This document shows positions 8,854 through 17,382 of a DNA stretch of 64,000 bases, one piece after another. The DNA is taken from positions 18,616 to 82,615 of the forward strand of contig CAMBSK010000009.1 in the NCBI GenBank assembly GCA_945870575.1, read 5' to 3'. A program made the position numbers and the translations under genes. Position 1 is the first letter of the stretch, and each line of letters begins with the position of its first letter. The notes under the pieces were generated by a model. That model saw only the letters and a list, made by a program, of their open reading frames with translations, ran no database searches and was not told the DNA's origin. The DNA comes from Bordetella parapertussis (GTDB taxonomy: Bacteria > Pseudomonadota > Gammaproteobacteria > Burkholderiales > Burkholderiaceae_C).

Positions 8854-10283
8854 TGTTTTATCTTTCAACCCGGGGCTACAACGGCCACCAGAAATTTTGC
8901 GACATATTGCTCGAAGGCCTAGCTCCTGATGGCGGTCTTTATCTTCCGGCCACCTATCCCCAGGTCAATCTGCAACTCTTACAACGCTTGCGTGATACCT
9001 TTACCACCAAGGGATATGCTTATCTGGCTTTTGAAATACTGTCCTTGTACATAGACGATATTCCTGCTGAAGATCTGTTGGTGATTTGCCGCAAAACCTA
9101 TACCGCTGAGGTGTTCGGCGATCCGCTGATCACGCCATTGCGAAATATAGACGGTGACCTGCATATTCTGGCTTTGTCCAACGGCCCGACCTTGGCATTC
9201 AAAGACATGGCCATGCAGCTGCTGGGCAATTTGTTTGAATACGAATTGAAAAGACGCAGCGAGCATCTCAATATTCTGGGTGCAACTTCAGGTGACACCG
9301 GCAGTGCTGCTGAATACGCCATGCGAGGAAAAAAAGGGGTTCAGGTTTTCATGACCAGCCCTAACGGGCGCATGAGCAGGTTTCAACAGGCTCAAATGTT
9401 CAGTCTGATGGACGACAATATTTTCAATATCGCGGTCAACGGCGTTTTTGACGATTGCCAGGACATCGTCAAAGCGGTGTCGCATGATTTGGTGTTCAAG
9501 AAAAAATACAAAATCGGTACAGTCAACTCGATCAACTGGGCGCGTCTGCTGGCTCAGGTGGTTTACTATTTCGCAGGTTATTTTCAAGCCACTACTGAGA
9601 ATTCTCAGTCTGTCAGTTTCTCTGTTCCCAGCGGTAATTTCGGCAATGTGTGCGCCGGCCATGTGGCCCGGATGATGGGATTGCCGGTTTCTCAACTTGT
9701 GGTGGCGACCAACGAAAACGACGTGCTCGATGAGTTCTTCAGGTCCGGCAGCTACAAAATCAGAGACAGCGCGCATACCTTCGAGACTTCAAGTCCTTCC
9801 ATGGATATTTCCAAGGCCAGTAATTTCGAACGGTTTATTTATGATTTCCTCAAGCAGGATTCAGCCAGGACAGCAGAGTTGTTTCACCATCAACTTTCAA
9901 CCAAAGGCGCTTTCAATTTATCTGCTGAACCTGATTTCGTCAACTTGAAGAGCCGCTTCGGTTTTGTCAGCGGCAAAAGCACCCACGACGACAGACTCCA
10001 TACCATCAGTCGTATGCATTCAGTCTTCGGTCAAGTGGTAGACCCGCACACAGCTGATGGCTTCAAAGTCGCCCTGGAGCACATGAACCCGGGTGAGCCC
10101 ATGATTGTTTTGGAAACCGCCTTGCCTGTGAAATTCGCTGACACCATCATGCAAGCCATACAGCAAATGCCGCAAGTACCGCACAAGTTCAAAGACCTGG
10201 AAAGCATGCCTTTGAAGTTTGAGGTGATGCCTCCTGATATTGACCAAGTCAAAAGATTTATCGAAGCGCATTGCAACAGCTAG
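8853..10283 (+). CDS. thrC: Threonine synthase
   Basis: PLP enzyme converting O-phosphohomoserine to threonine. The 476-residue product starts with the typical FYLSTRGYNGHQKFCDILLEGLAPDGGLYLP and has the PLP lysine near residue 116 in PTLAFKDMAMQLLG, followed by ATSGDTGSAAEYA. Length suits the long class of threonine synthases found in proteobacteria and yeast. Its start overlaps the hom stop by one base, placing the last two steps from aspartate semialdehyde to threonine in one transcript apart from homoserine kinase, which is not in this window. Confidence 0.97.
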   Translation: MFYLSTRGYNGHQKFCDILLEGLAPDGGLYLPATYPQVNLQLLQRLRDTFTTKGYAYLAFEILSLYIDDIPAEDLLVICRKTYTAEVFGDPLITPLRNIDGDLHILALSNGPTLAFKDMAMQLLGNLFEYELKRRSEHLNILGATSGDTGSAAEYAMRGKKGVQVFMTSPNGRMSRFQQAQMFSLMDDNIFNIAVNGVFDDCQDIVKAVSHDLVFKKKYKIGTVNSINWARLLAQVVYYFAGYFQATTENSQSVSFSVPSGNFGNVCAGHVARMMGLPVSQLVVATNENDVLDEFFRSGSYKIRDSAHTFETSSPSMDISKASNFERFIYDFLKQDSARTAELFHHQLSTKGAFNLSAEPDFVNLKSRFGFVSGKSTHDDRLHTISRMHSVFGQVVDPHTADGFKVALEHMNPGEPMIVLETALPVKFADTIMQAIQQMPQVPHKFKDLESMPLKFEVMPPDIDQVKRFIEAHCNS

Positions 10284-10339
10284 TTTTCGTGTCGCACTGA
10301 CAGGTTTTGTTCTTTTGGCAGATTTTTAAGTTGCATTTC

Positions 10340-11578
10340 ATGAATAAACCACAGTTACTTTCGCTAGACGACGGATTGAGCCAATTGCTTGCTCAGGCAT
10401 TGCCTTTGGAAGATACCGAAATGGTGTCTAGCTTCGATGCAGACGCACGCGTGTTGGCTGAAGACCTGGTGTCGGAACTCGATGTACCGGCGTTCAACAA
10501 TTCAGCCATGGACGGATATGCGTTTTGTTTTGATGACTTCAAAGCTTCTGCCGGCGTGCTTGAACACGGACAGCGTATCCCTGCCGGACATTTTCCCGAT
10601 GCAATGAAAGCCGGGCACGCAGACCGAATTTTCACCGGCGCACCGCTGCCTCAAGGCGCAGACACCGTGGTCATGCAAGAGGAATGTGAACTGCTTTCAG
10701 ACGGTCGCGTGAAAATTAATTCGCAACCCGTCAAAGGCCAATGTGTGCGCATGCGCGGTGAAGATATTTCATGCGGACAAAAAGTTTTGCAACGCGGGCA
10801 CCGCTTGACGCCTGCCAGTCTGGGTCTGGCAGCCAGCTTGGGTTTGGCTGAGTTGCCCGTGGTTCGCCGTCCCCGGGTGGCCCTGTTTTCTACCGGGGAC
10901 GAGTTGATCATGCCCGGAACAGTCAAGCCAGCTGATTTGCCCCCAGGCTCCATTTTTAATTCCAACCGTTTCTTTTTGAAGGCTTTGCTAGAGCGCTTAG
11001 GTTGTGTGGTGACCGATGCAGGCATATTGGCAGATAAGCTCTCTGACACACGGGCGGCGTTTGCGCTGGCTGCCAAAACGCATGACTTATTGCTGACCAG
11101 TGGAGGCGTTTCTGTTGGCGAAGAAGACCATGTGAAACCGGCCATCCAATCGCTGGGTGAATTGCAGTTGTGGGCGTTGGCGATCAAACCCGGAAAGCCG
11201 TTTGCATACGGCCGGATTCAGCAGGACCAGGACAAGCCTGTGCACTTTATCGGTTTGCCCGGTAATCCTGTCTCCAGTCTGGTGACTTTCATTGTCTTGG
11301 TCAGGCCGTTTGTGCTCAGCTTGCAGGCCGCAACACAGACTGCGCTGGAAAGTTTTTCTATGCGAGCAGACTTCGCCTGGTCCAAAGCCGACAAGCGCAG
11401 AGAATTTTTGCGGGTTAAGCGCAACCCATCCGGCGGACTGGATTTGTTTGATAACCAAAGTTCAGGCGTTTTGACGTCTGCCGTCTGGGGCGATGGATTG
11501 ATTGACAATCTACCCGGGCAAACCATCAAACCCGGCGATATGGTTTCTTACCTTCCTTTTATTTCCAGCATCTCATGA
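10340..11578 (+). CDS. moeA: Molybdopterin molybdenumtransferase MoeA
   Basis: MoeA inserts molybdate into adenylylated molybdopterin, the last step of Mo-cofactor synthesis. The protein has NNSAMDGYA near residue 53-61, IFTGAPLPQGADTVVMQEE near 97-115, the TGDEL block and LTSGGVSVGEEDHVK in the MoCF-like domain. The ATG at 10340 (MNKPQLLSLDDGLSQLL, 412 residues) is preferred over the upstream TTG at 10307, which would add an atypical FFWQIFKLHF leader. It overlaps moaD by 4 bases, so three Mo-cofactor genes form one unit downstream of thrC. Confidence 0.96.
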   Translation: MNKPQLLSLDDGLSQLLAQALPLEDTEMVSSFDADARVLAEDLVSELDVPAFNNSAMDGYAFCFDDFKASAGVLEHGQRIPAGHFPDAMKAGHADRIFTGAPLPQGADTVVMQEECELLSDGRVKINSQPVKGQCVRMRGEDISCGQKVLQRGHRLTPASLGLAASLGLAELPVVRRPRVALFSTGDELIMPGTVKPADLPPGSIFNSNRFFLKALLERLGCVVTDAGILADKLSDTRAAFALAAKTHDLLLTSGGVSVGEEDHVKPAIQSLGELQLWALAIKPGKPFAYGRIQQDQDKPVHFIGLPGNPVSSLVTFIVLVRPFVLSLQAATQTALESFSMRADFAWSKADKRREFLRVKRNPSGGLDLFDNQSSGVLTSAVWGDGLIDNLPGQTIKPGDMVSYLPFISSIS

Positions 11579-11826
11579 AAATTCATTTGCGTTATTTCGC
11601 CTCCGTCAGAGAGCACATCGGTCTGGCGCAGGAAACTATAGAAACCAACGCCATAGATCTGCATGCATTGCGCCAGGAACTTATTTCCCGCGGGGAAACC
11701 TATGCCGCTGCCTTGGCAAGTGGTAAGGCCATACGCATGGCCTTGAACCAGGTGGTCAGCGATGGCAGCACGCTGTTGCAAGCCGATGCTGAAATTGCTT
11801 TTTTCCCTCCAGTCACTGGCGGTTGA
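11575..11826 (+). CDS. moaD: Molybdopterin synthase small subunit MoaD
   Basis: Ubiquitin-fold sulfur carrier of 83 residues. Its C-terminal Gly-Gly (FFPPVTGG) is the site that is adenylylated and thiocarboxylated to supply the dithiolene sulfurs of molybdopterin. The start overlaps the moeA stop (ATGA), and the stop lies 2 bases before the moaE ATG at 11829, fitting stoichiometric expression with its partner MoaE. Confidence 0.95.
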   Translation: MKIHLRYFASVREHIGLAQETIETNAIDLHALRQELISRGETYAAALASGKAIRMALNQVVSDGSTLLQADAEIAFFPPVTGG

Positions 11827-11828
11827 TC

Positions 11829-12308
11829 ATGAGTTTCAATGTCGTTATACAGACCGGGGATTTTGATGTCACTCAGGAAATTGCAAAACTCCGGCACGGC
11901 AATACATCTGTCGGTGCCGTCTGCAGCTTCATAGGTACGGTCAGAGACCGTAATGAAGGCGATCAAGTCGCTTCGTTGGAGTTGGAACATTACCCGGGCA
12001 TGACAGAAGCTTCAATACAAAAGATGATGCAGGAAGCGCAAACGCGTTTTGATATTTTCGGCGCCACCGTTATTCACCGCGTTGGCTTACTCATGCCGCT
12101 GGACCAGATAGTGCTCGTGGCCGTGACTTCAGCGCATCGCGGGCAAAGCTTTCTGGCCTGTGAATTTTTGATGGATTATTTGAAAACCCATGCGCCTTTC
12201 TGGAAAAAGGAAGCCACGCCTGCCGGACACCGCTGGGTAGACGCCAGAGTATCAGACGACCAGGCCATGGACCGCTGGGGTATAGCTACTGACAACGCCG
12301 GGAAGTAG
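11829..12308 (+). CDS. moaE: Molybdopterin synthase catalytic subunit MoaE
   Basis: Large subunit of molybdopterin synthase, which transfers sulfur from MoaD to precursor Z. The 159-residue protein shows GAVCSFIGTVRDRNEG near residues 31-46, LELEHYPGMTEASIQ, an HRVG block and the C-terminal FWKKEATPAGHRWVDA with the conserved Lys. The ATG at 11829 is used; a TTG two codons earlier is less likely. The gene directly follows moaD. Confidence 0.95.
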   Translation: MSFNVVIQTGDFDVTQEIAKLRHGNTSVGAVCSFIGTVRDRNEGDQVASLELEHYPGMTEASIQKMMQEAQTRFDIFGATVIHRVGLLMPLDQIVLVAVTSAHRGQSFLACEFLMDYLKTHAPFWKKEATPAGHRWVDARVSDDQAMDRWGIATDNAGK

Positions 12309-12322
12309 GCATTTCAGCTGAC

Positions 12323-12350
12323 CTTGAAATCCCGGCTGATCGCCGCAAAT
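12323..12350 (+). promoter_or_regulatory. Candidate sigma-32 (heat-shock) promoter of clpB
   Basis: CTTGAAA at 12323-12329 matches the sigma-32 -35 consensus exactly. After a 13-base spacer, CCGCAAAT at 12343-12350 resembles the -10 consensus CCCCATNT. The predicted start near 12357 gives a short leader to the clpB ATG at 12383. Placement before a ClpB gene supports the call; no transcript evidence is available here. Confidence 0.6.
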
Positions 12351-12382
12351 ACCACATAAGAATCGAATCAATGAGGTAATTC

Positions 12383-14992
12383 ATGCGGTTAGACAAATTA
12401 ACAAGCAAATTCCAAGAAGCTCTGTCAGATGCCCAAACCTTGGCGCTGGGCGCTGACCATGCTTTTATTGAACCCTGCCATTTGCTGGTAGCCATGCTCA
12501 AGCAAGATGATGGGCCGCGTTCGTTGTTGATGCGCGCAGGTGTGAATATCAACGGCCTGCTCAAAGACAGCGAAGAAGCCATTAAAAACTTGCCGCAGAT
12601 TCAGGGTCAAGAGCAAGTACAGGTCAGCCGCGATCTGGTGACCTTGCTGCAGGCTGCCGAAAAAGACGCGCTCAAACGAGGTGACCAGTATGTGGCCGGC
12701 GAATTATTCATTCTTGCCTTTTGCGAATCTAAAAGCGAATTGGCCAATAAGGCACGTGCCCACGGCCTCAATAAGCAGTCGCTTCATGCAGCCATTGAGG
12801 CTGTGCGCGGCGGTGAAACAGTCAAGACCGCAGATGCAGAGGGTCAACGTGAAACCTTGAAGAAGTATTGCATGGACCTGACAGAGCGGGCGCGCCTAGG
12901 CAAACTGGACCCGGTGATAGGCCGTGATGATGAAATCCGTCGCGCGATTCAAGTGCTACAAAGGCGCAGCAAAAACAACCCGGTGCTCATCGGCGAGCCC
13001 GGTGTTGGTAAGACAGCTATCGTCGAAGGCCTGGCGCAGCGCATCGTCTCTGGGGAAGTGCCGGACTCTCTCAAGGGCAAACGTGTGTTGTCGCTGGACA
13101 TGGCGTCATTGCTGGCCGGTGCCAAATTCAGAGGTGAATTTGAAGAACGTTTGAAAAACGTCTTGAATGAACTCGCCAAAGACCAGGGCAATACCATTGT
13201 TTTTATTGATGAACTGCACACCATGGTGGGTGCCGGCAAGGCCGAAGGTGCGATGGACGCAGGCAATATGCTCAAGCCAGCGCTGGCCCGCGGCGAATTG
13301 CATTGTGTCGGCGCGACTACTTTAGACGAATACCGCAAATTCATCGAAAAAGATGCCGCGCTGGAAAGACGTTTTCAAAAAATCATTGTGGGCGAGCCCT
13401 CAGTGGAGGCGACCATTGCTATATTGCGCGGATTGCAGGAGAAGTACGAGGTTCACCACGGGGTTGAAATCACTGACCCGGCTATCGTGGCTGCGGCTGA
13501 ACTCTCACACCGTTACATCACAGACCGTTTTCTGCCCGACAAAGCCATTGATTTGATAGATGAAGCGGCCGCCAAAATCAAAATCGAGATTGACTCCAAA
13601 CCCGAGGTGATGGACAAGCTTGACCGGCGGTTGATTCAACTCAAAATTGAGCGCGAAGCCGTGCGCAAAGAGCAGGACGACGCATCCATCAAGCGCATGA
13701 CTTTGATTGAAGAAGAAATTCTCAAGTTGCAACTTGAGTATGCAGACTTGGAGGACATCTGGAAATCAGAAAAAGCCCAAGCTCAGGGCGGCGCCATGGT
13801 CAAAGAGGAGATTGAGCGTTGCAAGATTCAAATAGAAGAATTCAAACGCAAAGGCGATTTCAACAAGGTTGCCGAGCTTCAATACGGCAAATTGCCTGAA
13901 TTGGAAAAAAGACTCAAAGAAGCTAATGCCGGGGACTCCGGGATTGCAAAAGTATCGAACACAGCCAGGTTACTCAGAACACAAGTCGGAGCTGAAGAGA
14001 TTGCCGAAGTGGTGGCACGTGCCACCGGCATTCCGGTCTCCAAGCTGATGCAAGGTGAGCGCGACAAGCTATTGAAAATGGAAGACAGCTTGCACGAAAG
14101 TGTGATCGGTCAGGACGAGGCCATTTTGGCCGTGGCCAATGCCATCAGGCGTTCGCGCGCTGGATTAAGCGATCCTTCACGGCCTACAGGTTCCTTCCTG
14201 TTTTTGGGTCCGACTGGCGTGGGTAAAACCGAGCTATGCAAATCTTTGGCCGGATTCTTGTTTGACAGCGAAGACCATTTGGTTCGCATAGACATGAGTG
14301 AGTTCATGGAGAAACACTCTGTCAGCAAATTGATTGGTGCGCCTCCCGGTTATGTGGGATACGACGAGGGCGGTTATTTGACCGAATTGGTCAGACGCAA
14401 ACCTTATTCTGTGATTTTGATGGATGAGATTGAAAAAGCCCATCCGGATGTTTTCAACATTCTTTTGCAAGTGCTCGACGACGGTCGTTTGACTGACGGG
14501 CAGGGCAGAACAGTGGACTTCAAAAACACTGTGATTGTCATGACATCCAACATCGGATCAAAAATCATACAAAGCATGTTCGGACAAGACCCGGCCGATG
14601 TGAAAGACGCGGTATGGGATGAATTGAAAAACCATTTCAGACCCGAGTTTCTTAACCGTATTGATGAAACAGTGGTTTTCCATTCGTTGAATGCACAGCA
14701 CATTGAGAAAATAGCCGGTATTCAATTGCACGCTCTGGGTCAACGTTTGGAGCGTATTGATTTACATCTGGATGTGTCTCCCGCAGCTTTGCAGGAATTG
14801 GCTAAGGTCGGTTTTGATCCGATATTCGGTGCCAGACCGCTCAAGCGCGCCATTCAACAGAGGATAGAGAATCCATTGTCTAAATTGCTTTTGGAAGGTA
14901 AATTCCTGCCTGAGGATGTGGTGGCTGTGAGCGTGGACACCATTCACGCACCCGGTGAATTTTTATTCACGTCGGTTAAACCTAAGCCATAA
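12383..14992 (+). CDS. clpB: ATP-dependent disaggregase ClpB
   Basis: Hsp100 chaperone that works with DnaK to pull proteins out of aggregates. The 869-residue protein has the N-domain repeats (1-150), AAA-1 with Walker [16 protein letters not shown] near 203-217, a coiled-coil M domain of about residues 410-525 that distinguishes ClpB from ClpA, and AAA-2 with [15 protein letters not shown] near 608-622 and an arginine-finger region [11 protein letters not shown]. There is no ClpP-docking tripeptide region of ClpA type. GAGG precedes the ATG, and a heat-shock-like promoter lies upstream. Confidence 0.97.
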   Translation: MRLDKLTSKFQEALSDAQTLALGADHAFIEPCHLLVAMLKQDDGPRSLLMRAGVNINGLLKDSEEAIKNLPQIQGQEQVQVSRDLVTLLQAAEKDALKRGDQYVAGELFILAFCESKSELANKARAHGLNKQSLHAAIEAVRGGETVKTADAEGQRETLKKYCMDLTERARLGKLDPVIGRDDEIRRAIQVLQRRSKNNPVLIGEPGVGKTAIVEGLAQRIVSGEVPDSLKGKRVLSLDMASLLAGAKFRGEFEERLKNVLNELAKDQGNTIVFIDELHTMVGAGKAEGAMDAGNMLKPALARGELHCVGATTLDEYRKFIEKDAALERRFQKIIVGEPSVEATIAILRGLQEKYEVHHGVEITDPAIVAAAELSHRYITDRFLPDKAIDLIDEAAAKIKIEIDSKPEVMDKLDRRLIQLKIEREAVRKEQDDASIKRMTLIEEEILKLQLEYADLEDIWKSEKAQAQGGAMVKEEIERCKIQIEEFKRKGDFNKVAELQYGKLPELEKRLKEANAGDSGIAKVSNTARLLRTQVGAEEIAEVVARATGIPVSKLMQGERDKLLKMEDSLHESVIGQDEAILAVANAIRRSRAGLSDPSRPTGSFLFLGPTGVGKTELCKSLAGFLFDSEDHLVRIDMSEFMEKHSVSKLIGAPPGYVGYDEGGYLTELVRRKPYSVILMDEIEKAHPDVFNILLQVLDDGRLTDGQGRTVDFKNTVIVMTSNIGSKIIQSMFGQDPADVKDAVWDELKNHFRPEFLNRIDETVVFHSLNAQHIEKIAGIQLHALGQRLERIDLHLDVSPAALQELAKVGFDPIFGARPLKRAIQQRIENPLSKLLLEGKFLPEDVVAVSVDTIHAPGEFLFTSVKPKP

Positions 14993-15005
14993 AAAGGCAC
15001 AAAAC

Positions 15006-15032
15006 AAAAAGGGCCGCGGTTGCGGCCCTTTT
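15006..15032 (+). terminator. Bidirectional intrinsic terminator between clpB and the SWIB gene
   Basis: Stem GGGCCGC / GCGGCCC with a GGTT loop, flanked by A5 on the left and T4 on the right. Because A runs become T runs on the other strand, it can end both clpB (+) and the convergent SWIB gene (-), which stops at 15053. Confidence 0.9.
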
Positions 15033-15052
15033 CAGTTGATTGCGAAAATCGA

Positions 15053-15511
15053 TCAGCTCAGGTGTTTGCCAATCAGGCTGGCAAGTTCAAACATGGTGAC
15101 TTGCGCTTTGCCGAAAACTGCTTTGAGTTTGTCGTCGGCATTGATGTTGCGCTTGTTGACCTTGTCTTGCAGATTGTGTTTCTTGATGTAGACCCACAAT
15201 TTACTGACAACTTCAGTGCGCGGCATCGGGCTTGAACCGATGACTGCTGCCAATGCGCCGCTAGGTGTCAGCGGTTTCATAAATGCTGCATTGGGAGTGC
15301 GTTTTTTTGCGGGAGCTTTTTTTGCAGCTACTTTTTTAGCTGGTGCTTTTTTTGCCACTGCTTTTTTCGCAGGTGCTTTTTTTGCAGCTACTTTTTTAGC
15401 GGGGGCTTTTTTCGCTGGAGCTTTTTTTGCTACGGGTTTTTTCACAGCAGCTTTTTTCGCGGGAGTTTTTTTCACTGCGGTTTTTTTAGCCGCTTTTTTT
15501 GCAGTTGCCAT
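15053..15511 (-). CDS. Histone H1-like protein with C-terminal SWIB/MDM2 domain
   Basis: Residues 1-75 are almost only Ala, Lys, Pro and Val in [12 protein letters not shown] repeats, as in bacterial histone H1-like DNA-binding proteins. Residues ~78-150 form a SWIB domain ([59 protein letters not shown]). The start [10 protein letters not shown] at 15511 is preferred because AAGGA lies 9 bases upstream; starts 19 residues earlier lack a ribosome site. Such proteins are likely nucleoid-associated; the role of SWIB in bacteria is not established. The alternative is annotation as a plain SWIB protein. Confidence 0.9.
   Translation of the reverse strand: MATAKKAAKKTAVKKTPAKKAAVKKPVAKKAPAKKAPAKKVAAKKAPAKKAVAKKAPAKKVAAKKAPAKKRTPNAAFMKPLTPSGALAAVIGSSPMPRTEVVSKLWVYIKKHNLQDKVNKRNINADDKLKAVFGKAQVTMFELASLIGKHLS
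15301..15490 (-). repeat. Internal tandem repeats encoding AKKAPAKK units
   Basis: The Lys/Ala tail is encoded by imperfect tandem units containing runs of six or seven T on the plus strand. A 26-base block is identical at 15315-15340 and 15375-15400, a 60-base period, indicating recent in-frame duplication. Repeat number probably varies between strains. Confidence 0.8.
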
Positions 15512-15945
15512 TTTCATTTTCCTTCTAGAAGTGATTGAAATGCCGCCAAGTTCACCTTTTGTCGGCACCTGTATCCTAAGGGAGAAAACTGATTTTTCAT
15601 AGCAAAAATCTCGATTTCTCCTCTGAAAACTCGAATTTTTCAGTCTTTTTTGTTTTTCATTCCCCCTCTGACAACGCTTTCAGGTTTACGTACTCGAATA
15701 AACGAGATGATTTTTCATAATATGAAATTTAATGCGTATTCTTGCTTCAATTATTCTTTCAGCAAGACCAGTTTTTCTATTTAATCTTAGAAAACTCTTT
15801 TAAGTATTTGATTTCATGCGGGAAAAATATATTCATCTATAAGATACAAGATCTTGAATATGTCTTATATAAGACATAAAATAAAAGTTCTGATCAGTTG
15901 CTACCGACAGATCTCATTCATTTCAATCAACTCAGGAGTTCCAAC
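15512..15945. promoter_or_regulatory. AT-rich divergent intergenic region (SWIB gene / aceA)
   Basis: This 434-base region separates two divergent genes and is markedly richer in A and T than its surroundings, especially 15690-15890. No open frame or RNA gene is convincing. Near its right end lie two adjacent palindromes: CAAGATCTTG at 15847-15856 and a 20-base perfect palindrome at 15859-15878. Promoters for both genes are expected here, but I cannot place a -10/-35 pair with confidence. Confidence 0.7.
15859..15878. promoter_or_regulatory. 20-bp perfect palindrome, candidate aceA operator
   Basis: TATGTCTTATATAAGACATA reads the same on both strands and lies 67 bases before the aceA ATG, directly after the smaller palindrome CAAGATCTTG. 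Size, symmetry and place suit the site of a dimeric repressor such as a GntR-type regulator controlling the glyoxylate shunt. The identity of the regulator is inference only. Confidence 0.6.
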
Positions 15946-17268
15946 ATGTCCAAAACACCACAAAGCCGTGATCAGCAAATCGCCGCTATTGAAAAAGACT
16001 GGGCCGACAACCCCCGCTGGAAAGGCGTGAAACGCGGCTACAGCGCCGCAGATGTGGTGCGTTTGCGCGGCAGTATGCACATCGAACATACCTTGGCTCA
16101 ACGCGGTGCCGAGAAACTGTGGGACAAGATCAATGGCGGCTCTAAAAAAGGCTATGTGAACGCATTCGGCGCCATCAGCGCAGGGCAGGCCATGCAGCAG
16201 GCCAAGGCAGGCCTTGAAGCAGTTTATTTATCTGGTTGGCAGGTGGCCGCAGACGGCAACACGTCTGAGACCATGTACCCGGATCAGTCCTTGTACGCCT
16301 ACGATTCGGTACCCACCATGGTCCGCCGCATCAATAACACCTTCAAGCGCGCTGATGAAATCCAGTGGGGCCGCGGCATCGAGCCCGGCAGCAAAGATTT
16401 CATCGACTACTTCCTGCCTATCGTGGCCGATGCAGAAGCTGGTTTCGGCGGCGTGTTGAACGCATTTGAATTGATGAAAAACATGATTGCCTCGGGTGCT
16501 GCCGGTGTGCACTTTGAAGACCAATTGGCCGCAGTTAAAAAATGCGGTCACATGGGTGGCAAGGTGCTGGTTCCCACCCACGAAGCATGCGAAAAATTGA
16601 TTTCTGCGCGCTTTGCCGCCGACGTCATGGGCGTGCCCACTATCGTTCTGGCCAGAACCGATGCCGAGGCAGCAAACCTCATCACTTCAGACCACGACGC
16701 CAACGACAAACCTTTCTTGACCGGCGAGCGTACACAAGAAGGTTTTTACCGTGTCAAAAATGGTTTGGAGCAAGCCATCAGCCGCGGCGTTGCATACGCT
16801 CCTTACGCTGACTTGGTGTGGTGCGAAACAGGTGTGCCAGACATCGGATTTGCCCGTGAATTTGCACAAGCCGTACACGCTGCTTGCCCCGGCAAATTGT
16901 TGTCCTACAACTGCTCACCATCGTTTAACTGGAAAAAGAATTTGAACGACACGCAGATTGCTTCTTTCCAGGAAGATTTGTCTGCACTGGGCTACAAATA
17001 CCAGTTCATCACCTTGGCCGGTATCCATATCAACTGGTTCAATACCTTCCAATTTGCACACGCTTACGCCAACGGCGAAGGTATGAAGCATTACGTGAAC
17101 ATGGTTCAAGAGCCTGAATTCGCTGCGCGCGAACAAGGCTATACCTTTGTGTCGCACCAGCAGGAAGTCGGCGCAGGTTATTTTGATGACGTCACCACTG
17201 TGATCCAGGGTGGTTCATCTAGCGTCAAGGCTTTGTCCGGTTCTACCGAAGAAGAGCAATTTCACTGA
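15946..17268 (+). CDS. aceA: Isocitrate lyase
   Basis: Splits isocitrate into glyoxylate and succinate, the first step of the glyoxylate shunt used on acetate and fatty acids. The 440-residue protein contains the signature KKCGHMGG with catalytic Cys near residue 200, the metal-site region [10 protein letters not shown] and [13 protein letters not shown] at 15946 follows AGGAG and gives [11 protein letters not shown]; upstream in-frame starts lack a ribosome site. It stands alone behind an AT-rich region with palindromic operator candidates and ends in a terminator at 17286. Confidence 0.98.
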   Translation: MSKTPQSRDQQIAAIEKDWADNPRWKGVKRGYSAADVVRLRGSMHIEHTLAQRGAEKLWDKINGGSKKGYVNAFGAISAGQAMQQAKAGLEAVYLSGWQVAADGNTSETMYPDQSLYAYDSVPTMVRRINNTFKRADEIQWGRGIEPGSKDFIDYFLPIVADAEAGFGGVLNAFELMKNMIASGAAGVHFEDQLAAVKKCGHMGGKVLVPTHEACEKLISARFAADVMGVPTIVLARTDAEAANLITSDHDANDKPFLTGERTQEGFYRVKNGLEQAISRGVAYAPYADLVWCETGVPDIGFAREFAQAVHAACPGKLLSYNCSPSFNWKKNLNDTQIASFQEDLSALGYKYQFITLAGIHINWFNTFQFAHAYANGEGMKHYVNMVQEPEFAAREQGYTFVSHQQEVGAGYFDDVTTVIQGGSSSVKALSGSTEEEQFH

Positions 17269-17285
17269 GATTGTTTGCTTGTTAT

Positions 17286-17311
17286 AGCCCGGTCTTGGCC
17301 GGGCTTTTTTT
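17286..17311 (+). terminator. Intrinsic terminator after aceA
   Basis: AGCCCGG / CCGGGCT stem with a 6-base loop, followed by T6 and TAT. It begins 17 bases after the aceA stop. Confidence 0.92.
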
Positions 17312-17346
17312 ATGGGAAAATTGCATATTGACACTTCACAGAATGC

Positions 17347-17372
17347 AGCGCGGCTAATTCCGCGCTTTTTAA
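17347..17372 (+). promoter_or_regulatory. Terminator-like hairpin directly before thrS
   Basis: AGCGCGG / CCGCGCT stem, 6-base loop, then a T run and TTTAATTT, ending about 10 bases before the thrS ATG. A second terminator for aceA is possible, but a position inside the thrS leader would allow attenuation or control of ribosome access. A TTGACA at 17328-17333 is a possible -35 box; its -10 would fall inside the hairpin, so the transcription start is unclear. Confidence 0.5.
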
Positions 17373-17382
17373 TTTCAGACTC

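Noticed and set aside
15216..15602. Long plus-strand frame opposite the SWIB gene rich in Phe/Ala/Gly
   Set aside because: It is the complement of the AKKAPAKK repeats, giving artificial FFAGAFF repeats; the minus-strand SWIB protein is clearly real.
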